NCBI GenBank assembly: GCA_964057225.1
Contig: OZ059898.1
Coordinates: forward strand, 1,178,001-1,242,000
Length of the DNA stretch: 64,000 bases
Origin: Auanema rhodensis
Lineage: Eukaryota > Nematoda > Chromadorea > Rhabditida > Rhabditidae
Direction: 5' to 3'
The notes beneath the pieces were generated by a model. That model ran no database searches. It worked only from the letters and a program-made list of their open reading frames with translations, and was not told the DNA's origin. Of the stretch, positions 1 to 9,828 are shown one piece after another. The position numbers were made by a program, and so were the translations under genes. Numbering within the stretch: position 1 is the first letter of the stretch; each line of letters begins with the position of its first letter.

Positions 1-118
1 GTTGAATAACATTGTCCATCGTCTTTGCCTTGAAAAAAGGAATCTAAAAACATCTACTTTTTGCTAAATTATTTTGAAATTTTTTGAAAAAATTTTTGTC
101 AAAATGTTTTTGGAAGCA

Positions 119-146
119 ATGTTGAGTGTACATGGAAACTCAACAT
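119..146. repeat. Dyad 1: 9-bp stem, 10-nt loop (in every monomer)
   Basis: ATGTTGAGT (119-127) is the exact reverse complement of ACTCAACAT (138-146), with a 10-nt loop. A second, overlapping inverted pair, AGTGTA (125-130) and TACACT (146-151), uses the same region. The element recurs every 351 bp. I noticed only isolated changes across the array, for example near 29241 (GCAATTTTGAGT), 45391 (GTGCATGG), and GAGTATACATGG at about 50600 and 53410. A cruciform or protein-binding role is possible but unproven. Confidence 0.85.
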
Positions 147-230
147 ACACTAATGCATCATTTTTCAAACGATCATAACTAATTTTTGTATTAAGCGTTT
201 CTCAATGTAATATAGTGCATTCGATGCGGA

Positions 231-279
231 TTTTTAAGCTGCGTCGATCTGTGTTATCAGATTTGCGCTAGCTTAAAAA
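231..279. repeat. Dyad 2: long imperfect stem-loop (in every monomer)
   Basis: TTTTTAAGCT (231-240) pairs exactly with AGCTTAAAAA (270-279). Inside it, GCG/CGC and TCTG/CAGA can extend the stem with G-T wobbles and one bulged T, leaving loop TGTTAT. GTGCATT (215-221) and AATGCAC (278-284) form an alternative outer pair. The segment is among the least variable in the monomer, except for a divergent haplotype in six monomers between 34385 and 41401 that changes the stem and the loop. Confidence 0.8.
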
Positions 280-297
280 TGCACCGAGATATCAACT

Positions 298-319
298 GAT
301 ATAAGTTCACACTTATATC
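298..319. repeat. Dyad 3: perfect 9-bp stem, 4-nt loop
   Basis: GATATAAGT (298-306) and ACTTATATC (311-319) are exact reverse complements around loop TCAC. Most monomers keep it. A subset, mainly at 19.6-32.6 kb, carries ACATATATAC in the right arm, which weakens the stem. Others have GTTTACAC in the loop or a GATATAAAC variant just upstream (mainly beyond 45 kb). Confidence 0.85.
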
Positions 320-347
320 CTCGATTTTCACCCTGAAGAATTAATTT

Positions 348-364
348 TTTCGTTGAATAACATT
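348..364 (+). promoter_or_regulatory. CENP-B-box-like half motif at monomer junction (example copy)
   Basis: TTTCGTTGAATAACATT spans the junction between copies. Compared with the known 17-bp CENP-B box (YTTCGTTGGAARCGGGA) it matches the first eight positions and the essential A at position 10. It lacks the essential CGGG at positions 13-16, so about 10 of 17 positions match. By my reading about 163 of 182 junctions keep TTCGTTG; the rest carry GTCG, AGTTG, TTGTTG or GTTCA variants. Binding by a CENP-B-like protein cannot be assumed, and the match may be chance. Confidence 0.3.
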
Positions 365-430
365 GTCCATCGTCTTTGCCTTGAAAAATGGAATCTAAAA
401 ACATCTACTTTTTGCTAAATTATCTTGAAA

Positions 431-442
431 TTTTTCGAAAAA
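431..442. repeat. 12-bp palindrome TTTTTCGAAAAA (example copy)
   Basis: A perfect palindrome centred on TTCGAA, flanked by further A- and T-runs. This is the common form in the array. About 14 monomers, all starting before 29.5 kb, have TTTTTTGAAAAAA instead, a C-to-T change at the central CpG. The surrounding A/T tracts would be expected to curve the DNA, as is typical of AT-rich satellites. Confidence 0.8.
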
Positions 443-1404
443 ATTTTTGTCAAAATGTTTTTGGAAGCAATGTTGAGTGTACATGGAAACTCAACATACA
501 CTAATGCATCATTTTTCAAACGATCATAACTAATTTTTGTATTAAGCGTTTCTCAATGTAATATAGTGCATTCGATGCGGATTTTTAAGCTGCGTCGATC
601 TGTGTTATCAGATTTGCGCTAGCTTAAAAATGCACCGAGATATCAACTGATATAAGTTCACACTTATATCCTCGATTTTCACCCTGAAGAATTAATTTTT
701 TCGTTGAATAACATTGTCCATCGTCTTTGCCTTGAAAAAAGGAATCTAAAAACATCTACTTTTTGCTAAATTATTTTGAAATTTTTCGAAAAAATTTTTG
801 TCAAAATGTTTTTGGAAGCAATGTTGAGTGTACATGGAAACTCAACATACACTAATGCATCATTTTTCAAACGATCATAACTAATTTTTGTATAAAGCGT
901 TTCTCAATGTAGTATAGTGCATTCGATGCGGATTTTTAAGCTGCGTCGATCTGTGTTATCAGATTTGCGCTAGCTTAAAAATGCACCGAGATATCAACTG
1001 ATATAAGTTCACACTTATATCCTCGATTTTCACCCTGAAGAATTAATTTTTTCGTTGATTAACATTGTCCATCGTCTTTGCCTTGAAAAATGGAATCTAA
1101 AAACATCTACTTTTTGCTGAATTATTTTGAAATTTTTCGAAAAAATTTTTGTCAAAATGTTTTTGGAAGCAATGTTGAGTGTACATGGAAACTCAACATA
1201 CACTAATGCATCATTTTTCAAACGATCATAACTAATTTTTGTATTAAGCGTTTCTCAATGTAGTATAGTGCATTCGATGCGGATTTTTAAGCTGCGTCGA
1301 TCTGTGTTATCAGATTTGCGCTAGCTTAAAAATGCACCGAGATATCAACTGATATAAGTTCACACTTATATCCTCGATTTTCACCCTGAAGAATTAATTT
1401 TTTC

Positions 1405-3159
1405 GTTGAATAACATTGTCCATCGTCTTTGCCTTGAAAAAAGGAATCTAAAAACATCTACTTTTTGCTAAATTATTTTGAAATTTTTTGAAAAAATTTT
1501 TGTCAAAATGTTTTTGGAAGCAATGTTGAGTGTACATGGAAACTCAACATACACTAATGCATCATTTTTCAAACGATCATAACTAATTTTTGTATTAAGC
1601 GTTTCTCAATGTAGTATAGTGCATTTGATGCGGATTTTTAAGCTGCGTCGATCTGTGTTATCAGATTTGCGCTAGCTTTAAAATGCACCGAGATATCAAC
1701 TGATATAAGTTCACACTTATATCCTCGATTTTCACCCTGAAGAATTAATTTTTTCGTTGAATAACATTGTCCATCGTCTTTGCCTTGAAAAAAGGAATCT
1801 AAAAACATCTACTTTTTGCTAAATTATTTTGAAATTTTTTGAAAAAATTTTTGTCAAAATGTTTTTGGAAGCAATGTTGAGTGTACATGGAAACTCAACA
1901 TACACTAATGCATCATTTTTCAAACGATCATAACTAATTTTTGTATTAAGCGTTTCTCAATGTAGTATAGTGCATTTGATGCGGATTTTTAAGCTGCGTC
2001 GATCTGTGTTATCAGATTTGCGCTAGCTTTAAAATGCACCGAGATATCAACTGATATAAGTTCACACTTATATCCTCGATTTTCACCCTGAAGAATTAAT
2101 TTTTTCGTTGAATAACATTGTCCATCGTCTTTGCCTTGAAAAAAGGAATCTAAAAACATCTACTTTTTGCTAAATTATTTTGAAATTTTTCGAAAAAATT
2201 TTTGTCAAAATGTTTTTGGAAGCAATGTTGAGTGTACATGGAAACTCAACATACACTAATGCATCATTTTTCAAACGATCATAACTAATTTTTGTATCAA
2301 GCGTTTCTCAATGTAGTAGAGTGCATTCGATGCGGATTTTTAAGCTGCGTCGATCTGTGTTATCAGATTTGCGCTAGCTTAAAAATGCACCGAGATATCA
2401 ACTGATATAAGTTTACACATATATCCTCGATTTTCACCCTGAAGAATTAATTTTTTCGTTGAATAACATTGTCCATCGTCTTTGCCTTGAAAAATGGAAT
2501 CTAAAAACATCTACTTTTTGCTGAATTATTTTGAAATTTTTCGAAAAAATTTTTGTCAAAATGTTTTTGGAAGCAATGTTGAGTGTACATGGAAACTCAA
2601 CATACACTAATGCATCATTTTTCAAACGATCATAACTAATTTTTGTATAAAGCGTTTCTCAATGTAGTATAGTGCATTCGATGCGGATTGTTAAGCTGCG
2701 TCGATCTGTGTTATCAGATTTGCGCTAGCTTAAAAATGCACCGAGATATCAACTGATATAAGTTCACACTTATATCCTCGATTTTCACCCTGAAGAATTA
2801 ATTTTTTCGTTGATTAACATTGTCCATCGTCTTTGCCTTGAAAAATGGAATCTAAAAACATCTACTTTTTGCTGAATTATTTTGAAATTTTTCGAAAAAA
2901 TTTTTGTCAAAATGTTTTTGGAAGCAATGTTGAGTGTACATGGAAACTCAACATACACTAATGCATCATTTTTCAAACGATCATAACTAATTTTTGTATT
3001 AAGCGTTTCTCAATGTAGTATAGTGCATTCGATGCGGATTTTTAAGCTGCGTCGATCTGTGTTATCAGATTTGCGCTAGCTTAAAAATGCACCGAGATAT
3101 CAACTGATATAAGTTCACACTTATATCCTCGATTTTCACCCTGAAGAATTAATTTTTTC
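1405..3159. repeat. Five-monomer block, echoed 3510 bp downstream
   Basis: Monomers start at 1405, 1756, 2107, 2458 and 2809. The first two share CATTTGATG with AGCTTTAAAA. The third carries GTATCAAG and GTTTACACATATATCC. The fourth and fifth carry GCTGAATT, with GTATAAAG in the fourth and GTTGATTAAC in the fifth. The same succession recurs at 4915-6669, ten monomers away, with a few private changes on each side. Confidence 0.75.
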
Positions 3160-4914
3160 GTTGAATAACATTGTCCATCGTCTTTGCCTTAAAAAAAGGA
3201 ATCTAAAAACATCTACTTTTTGCTAAATTATTTTGAAATTTTTTGAAAAAATTTTTGTCAAAATGTTTTTGGAAGCAATGTTGAGTGTACATGGAAACTC
3301 AACATACACTAATGCATCATTTTTCAAACGATCATAACTAATTTTTGTATTAAGCGTTTCTCAATGTTATATAGTGCATTCGATGCGGATTTTTAAGCTG
3401 CGTCGATCTGTGTTATCAGATTTGCGCTAGCTTAAAAATGCACCGAGATATCAACTGATATAAGTTCACACTTATATCCTCGATTTTCACCCTGAAGAAT
3501 TAATTTTTTCGTTGAATAACATTGTCCATCGTCTTTGCCTTGAAAAATGGAATCTAAAAACATCTACTTTTTGCTAAATTATTTTGAAATTTTTTGAAAA
3601 AATTTTTGTCAAAATGTTTTTGGAAGCAATGTTGAGTGTACATGGAAACTCAACATACACTAATGCATCATTTTTCAAACGATCATAACTAATTTTTGTA
3701 TTAAGCGTTTCTCAATGTAGTATAGTGCATTCGATGCGGATTTTTAAGCTGCGTCGATCTGTGTTATCAGATTTGCGCTAGCTTTAAAATGCACCGAGAT
3801 ATCAACTGATATAAGTTCACACTTATATCCTCGATTTTCACCCTGAAGAATTAATTTTTTCGTTGAATAACATTGTCCATCGTCTTTGCCTTGAAAAATG
3901 GAATCTAAAAACATCTACTTTTTGCTAAATTATTTTGAAATTTTTCGAAAAAATTTTTGTCAAAATGTTTTTGGAAGCAATGTTGAGTGTACATGGAAAC
4001 TCAACATACACTAATGCATCATTTTTCAAACGATCATAACTAATTTTTGTATCAAGCGTTTCTCAATGTAGTATAGTGCATTCGATGCGGATTTTTAAGC
4101 TGCGTCGATCTGTGTTATCAGATTTGCGCTAGCTTAAAAATGCACCGAGATATCAACTGATATAAGTTCACACTTATATCCTCGATTTTCACCCTGAAGA
4201 ATTAATTTTTTCGTTGAATAACATTGTCCATCGTCTTTGCCTTAAAAAAAGGAATCTAAAAACATCTACTTTTTGCTAAATTATTTTGAAATTTTTTGAA
4301 AAAATTTTTGTCAAAATGTTTTTGGAAGCAATGTTGAGTGTACATGGAAACTCAACATACACTAATGCATCATTTTTCAAACGATCATAACTAATTTTTG
4401 TATTAAGCGTTTCTCAATGTTATATAGTGCATTCGATGCGGATTTTTAAGCTGCGTCGATCTGTGTTATCAGATTTGCGCTAGCTTAAAAATGCACCGAG
4501 ATATCAACTGATATAAGTTCACACTTATATCCTCGATTTTCACCCTGAAGAATTAATTTTTTCGTTGAATAACATTGTCCATCGTCTTTGCCTTGAAAAA
4601 TGGAATCTAAAAACATCTACTTTTTGCTAAATTATTTTGAAATTTTTTGAAAAAATTTTTGTCAAAATGTTTTTGGAAGCAATGTTGAGTGTACATGGAA
4701 ACTCAACATACACTAATGCATCATTTTTCAAACGATCATAACTAATTTTTGTATTAAGCGTTTCTCAATGTAGTATAGTGCATTCGATGCGGATTTTTAA
4801 GCTGCGTCGATCTGTGTTATCAGATTTGCGCTAGCTTTAAAATGCACCGAGATATCAACTGATATAAGTTCACACTTATATCCTCGATTTTCACCCTGAA
4901 GAATTAATTTTTTC
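3160..4914. repeat. Three-monomer pattern (1053 bp), 1.7 copies
   Basis: Monomers at 3160 and 4213 share CCTTAAAAAAAGG and GTTATATAG, rare variants lying exactly 1053 bp apart. Those at 3511 and 4564 share AAAAATGG, TTTTTTG and AGCTTTAAAA. The intervening monomer at 3862 (GTATCAAG) has no second copy, because the pattern stops before a third position. Confidence 0.8.
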
Positions 4915-6669
4915 GTTGAATAACATTGTCCATCGTCTTTGCCTTGAAAAAAGGAATCTAAAAACATCTACTTTTTGCTAAATTATTTTCAAATTTTTCG
5001 AAAAAATTTTTGTCAAAATGTTTTTGGAAGCAATGTTGAGTGTACATGGAAACTCAACATACACTAATGCATCATTTTTCAAACGATCATAACTAATTTT
5101 TGTATTAAGCGTTTCTCAATGTAGTATAGTGCATTTGATGCGGATTTTTAAGCTGCGTCGATCTGTGTTATCAGATTTGCGCTAGCTTTAAAATGCACCG
5201 AGATATCAACTGATATAAGTTCACACTTATATCCTCGATTTTCACCCTGAAGAATTAATTTTTTCGTTGAATAACATTGTCCATCGTCTTTGCCTTGAAA
5301 AAAGGAATCTAAAAACATCTACTTTTTGCTAAATTATTTTGAAATTTTTCGAAAAAATTTTTGTCAAAATGTTTTTGGAAGCAATGTTGAGTGTACATGG
5401 AAACTCAACATACACTAATGCATCATTTTTCAAACGATCATAACTAATTTTTGTATTAAGCGTTTCTCAATGTAGTATAGTGCATTTGATGCGGATTTTT
5501 AAGCTGCGTCGATCTGTGTTATCAGATTTGCGCTAGCTTTAAAATGCACCGAGATATCAACTGATATAAGTTCACACTTATATCCTCGATTTTCACCCTG
5601 AAGAATTAATTTTTTCGTTGAATAACATTGTCCATCGTCTTTGCCTTGAAAAAAGGAATCTAAAAACATCTACTTTTTGCTAAATTATTTTCAAATTTTT
5701 CGAAAAAATTTTTGTCAAAATGTTTTTGGAAGCAATGTTGAGTGTACATGGAAACTCAACATACACTAATGCATCATTTTTCAAACGATCATAACTAATT
5801 TTTGTATCAAGCGTTTCTCAATGTAGTATAGTGCATTCGAGGCGGATTTTTAAGCTGCGTCGATCTGTGTTATCAGATTTGCGCTAGCTTAAAAATGCAC
5901 CGAGATATCAACTGATATAAGTTTACACATATATCCTCGATTTTCACCCTGAAGAATTAATTTTTTCGTTGAATAACATTGTCCATCGTCTTTGCCTTGA
6001 AAAATGGAATCTAAAAACATCTACTTTTTGCTGAATTATTTTGAAATTTTTCGAAAAACTTTTTGTCAAAATGTTTTTGGAAGCAATGTTGAGTGTACAT
6101 GGAAACTCAACATACACTAATGCATCATTTTTCAAACGATCATAACTAATTTTTGTATAAAGCGTTTCTCAATGTAGTATAGTGCATTCGATGCGGATTT
6201 TTAAGCTGCGTCGATCTGTGTTATCAGATTTGCGCTAGCTTAAAAATGCACCGAGATATCAACTGATATAAGTTCACACTTATATCCTCGATTTTCACCC
6301 TGAAGAATTAATTTTTTCGTTGATTAACATTGTTCATCGTCTTTGCCTTGAAAAATGGAATCTAAAAACATCTACTTTTTGCTGAATTATTTTGAAATTT
6401 TTCGAAAAAATTTTTGTCAAAATGTTTTTGGAAGCAATGTTGAGTGTACATGGAAACTCAACATACACTAATGCATCATTTTTCAAACGATCATAACTAA
6501 TTTTTGTATTAAGCGTTTCTCAATGTAGTATAGTGCATTCGATGCGGATTTTTAAGCTGCGTCGATCTGTGTTATCAGATTTGCGCTAGCTTAAAAATGC
6601 ACCGAGATATCAACTGATATAAGTTCACACTTATATCCTCGATTTTCACCCTGAAGAATTAATTTTTTC
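4915..6669. repeat. Second copy of the five-monomer block
   Basis: This repeats the order seen at 1405-3159: two monomers with CATTTGATG and AGCTTTAAAA, one with GTTTACACATATATCC (5921), one with GCTGAATT plus GTATAAAG, and one with GTTGATTAAC. Private differences include TTATTTTCAAA in two monomers, CGAGGCGG near 5839, AAAAACTTTTT near 6056 and TGTTCATCG near 6331. The duplication is therefore older than the cleaner ones at 15-18 kb and 50-55 kb. Confidence 0.75.
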
Positions 6670-8424
6670 GTTGAATAACATTGTCCATCGTCTTTGCCTT
6701 GAAAAATGGAATCTAAAAACATCTACTTTTTGCTGAATTATTTTGAAATTTTTCGAAAAAATTTTTGTCAAAATGTTTTTGGAAGCAATGTTGAGTGTAC
6801 ATGGAAACTCAACATACACTAATGCATCATTTTTCAAACGATCATAACTAATTTTTGTATTAAGCGTTTCTCAATGTAGTATAGTGCATTCGATGCGGAT
6901 TTTTAAGCTGCGTCGATCTGTGTTATCAGATTTGCGCTAGCTTAAAAATGCACCGAGATATCAACTGATATAAGTTCACACTTATATCCTCGATTTTCAC
7001 CCTGAAGAATTAATTTTTTCGTTGAATAACATTGTCCATCGTCTTTGCCTTGAAAAATGGAATCTAAAAACATCTACTTTTTGCTAAATTATTTTGAAAT
7101 TTTTCGAAAAAATTTTTGTCAAAATGTTTTTGGAAGCAATGTTGAGTGTACATGGAAACTCAACATACACTAATGCATCATTTTTCAAACGATCATAACT
7201 AATTTTTGTATCAAGCGTTTCTCAATGTAGTATAGTGCATTCGATGCGGATTTTTAAGCTGCGTCGATCTGTGTTATCAGATTTGCGCTAGCTTAAAAAT
7301 GCACCGAGATATCAACTGATATAAGTTCACACTTATATCCTCGATTTTCACCCTGAAGAATTAATTTTTTCGTTGAATAACATTGTCCATCGTCTTTGCC
7401 TTGAAAAAAGGAATCTAAAAACATCTACTTTTTGCTAAATTATTTTGAAATTTTTTGAAAAAATTTTTGTCAAAATGTTTTTGGAAGCAATGTTGAGTGT
7501 ACATGGAAACTCAACATACACTAATGCATCATTTTTCAAACGATCATAACTAATTTTTGTATTAAGCGTTTCTCAATGTAATATAGTGCATTCGATGCGG
7601 ATTTTTAAGCTGCGTCGATCTGTGTTATCAGATTTGCGCTAGCTTAAAAATGCACCGAGATATCAACTGATATAAGTTCACACTTATATCCTCGATTTTC
7701 ACCCTGAAGAATTAATTTTTTCGTTGAATAACATTGTCCATCGTCTTTGCCTTGAAAAATGGAATCTAAAAACATCTACTTTTTGCTAAATTATCTTGAA
7801 ATTTTTCGAAAAAATTTTTGTCAAAATGTTTTTGGAAGCAATGTTGAGTGTACATGGAAACTCAACATACACTAATGCATCATTTTTCAAACGATCATAA
7901 CTAATTTTTGTATAAAGCGTTTCTCAATGTAGTATAGTGCATTCGATGCGGATTTTTAAGCTGCGTCGATCTGTGTTATCAGATTTGCGCTAGCTTAAAA
8001 ATGCACCGAGATATCAACTGATATAAGTTCACACTTATATCCTCGATTTTCACCCTGAAGAATTAATTTTTTCGTTGATTAACATTGTCCATCGTCTTTG
8101 CCTTGAAAAATGGAATCTAAAAACATCTACTTTTTGCTGAATTATTTTGAAATTTTTCGAAAAAATTTTTGTCAAAATGTTTTTGGAAGCAATGTTGAGT
8201 GTACATGGAAACTCAACATACACTAATGCATCATTTTTCAAACGATCATAACTAATTTTTGTATTAAGCGTTTCTCAATGTAGTATAGTGCATTCGATGC
8301 GGATTTTTAAGCTGCGTCGATCTGTGTTATCAGATTTGCGCTAGCTTAAAAATGCACCGAGATATCAACTGATATAAGTTCACACTTATATCCTCGATTT
8401 TCACCCTGAAGAATTAATTTTTTC
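6670..8424. repeat. Mixed monomers ending in a three-monomer derivative
   Basis: The monomer at 6670 has GCTGAATT and the one at 7021 has GTATCAAG. Those at 7372, 7723 and 8074 follow the order of copies 1-4 of the window, but with one monomer missing: 7723 starts like copy 2 (AAAAATGG, TTATCTTG) and ends like copy 3 (GTATAAAG, GTAGT). Confidence 0.75.
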
Positions 8425-9828
8425 GTTGAATAACATTGTCCATCGTCTTTGCCTTGAAAAAAGGAATCTAAAAACATCTACTTTTTGCTAAATTATTTTG
8501 AAATTTTTTGAAAAAATTTTTGTCAAAATGTTTTTGGAAGCAATGTTGAGTGTACATGGAAACTCAACATACACTAATGCATCATTTTTCAAACGATCAT
8601 AACTAATTTTTGTATTAAGCGTTTCTCAATGTAATATAGTGCATTCGATGCGGATTTTTAAGCTGCGTCGATCTGTGTTATCAGATTTGCGCTAGCTTAA
8701 AAATGCACCGAGATATCAACTGATATAAGTTCACACTTATATCCTCGATTTTCACCCTGAAGAATTAATTTTTTCGTTGAATAACATTGTCCATCGTCTT
8801 TGCCTTGAAAAATGGAATCTAAAAACATCTACTTTTTGCTAAATTATCTTGAAATTTTTCGAAAAAATTTTTGTCAAAATGTTTTTGGAAGCAATGTTGA
8901 GTGTACATGGAAACTCAACATACACTAATGCATCATTTTTCAAACGATCATAACTAATTTTTGTATTAAGCGTTTCTCAATGTAATATAGTGCATTCGAT
9001 GCGGATTTTTAAGCTGCGTCGATCTGTGTTATCAGATTTGCGCTAGCTTAAAAATGCACCGAGATATCAACTGATATAAGTTCACACTTATATCCTCGAT
9101 TTTCACCCTGAAGAATTAATTTTTTCGTTGAATAACATTGTCCATCGTCTTTGCCTTGAAAAAAGGAATCTAAAAACATCTACTTTTTGCTAAATTATTT
9201 TGAAATTTTTTGAAAAAATTTTTGTCAAAATGTTTTTGGAAGCAATGTTGAGTGTACATGGAAACTCAACATACACTAATGCATCATTTTTCAAACGATC
9301 ATAACTAATTTTTGTATTAAGCGTTTCTCAATGTAATATAGTGCATTCGATGCGGATTTTTAAGCTGCGTCGATCTGTGTTATCAGATTTGCGCTAGCTT
9401 AAAAATGCACCGAGATATCAACTGATATAAGTTCACACTTATATCCTCGATTTTCACCCTGAAGAATTAATTTTTTCGTTGAATAACATTGTCCATCGTC
9501 TTTGCCTTGAAAAATGGAATCTAAAAACATCTACTTTTTGCTAAATTATCTTGAAATTTTTCGAAAAAATTTTTGTCAAAATGTTTTTGGAAGCAATGTT
9601 GAGTGTACATGGAAACTCAACATACACTAATGCATCATTTTTCAAACGATCATAACTAATTTTTGTATTAAGCGTTTCTCAATGTAATATAGTGCATTCG
9701 ATGCGGATTTTTAAGCTGCGTCGATCTGTGTTATCAGATTTGCGCTAGCTTAAAAATGCACCGAGATATCAACTGATATAAGTTCACACTTATATCCTCG
9801 ATTTTCACCCTGAAGAATTAATTTTTTC
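8425..9828. repeat. Dimeric higher-order repeat (702 bp), two copies
   Basis: Units 8425-9126 and 9127-9828 each contain one monomer with AAAAAAGG plus TTTTTTG and one with AAAAATGG plus TTATCTTG, both with GTAATATAG. The two units look identical by eye and match the dimer at 1-702. Confidence 0.85.

Larger units (their letters stand above)
1..351. repeat. Reference monomer (first copy), 351 bp
   Basis: This copy sets the register used throughout: it starts GTTGAATAAC and ends in a T-run followed by C. Reading along it: an A-rich segment (about 30-50), an A/T-tract segment (about 60-115), dyad 1 (119-146), a conserved segment running to about 190, a variable zone (about 195-222), dyad 2 (231-279), dyad 3 (298-319) and a final T-tract (345-350). 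This copy has ATTTTTTGAAAAAA in place of the commoner ATTTTTCGAAAAAA, and GTAATATAG instead of the commoner GTAGTATAG. No internal sub-repeat is evident, so 351 bp appears to be the basic unit, not a dimer of a shorter one. The choice of start is arbitrary. Confidence 0.97.
1..1404. repeat. Four-monomer pattern (copies 1-4)
   Basis: Four monomers are distinguishable by linked variants. Copy 1 has AAAAAAGG, TTTTTTG and GTAAT. Copy 2 has AAAAATGG, TTATCTTG and GTAAT. Copy 3 has GTATAAAG and GTAGT. Copy 4 has GTTGATTAAC and GCTGAATT. A three-monomer derivative of this order appears at 7372-8424, where copies 2 and 3 are fused into one hybrid. Confidence 0.8.

Noticed and set aside
231-279. Intrinsic transcription terminator or structured ncRNA
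   Set aside because: The stem is AT-rich, is not followed by a proper T-run, and repeats in every monomer with no associated gene. It is better described as a satellite dyad.
298-319. TATA-box promoter in GATATAAG/CTTATATC
   Set aside because: The match is short in a 69% AT sequence and is explained by the palindrome. There is no downstream gene, and no Pol III A/B box pair was seen.
1-351. Monomer as a dimer of a roughly 175-bp subunit
   Set aside because: Comparing the left and right halves by eye gives no sustained similarity beyond A/T runs.
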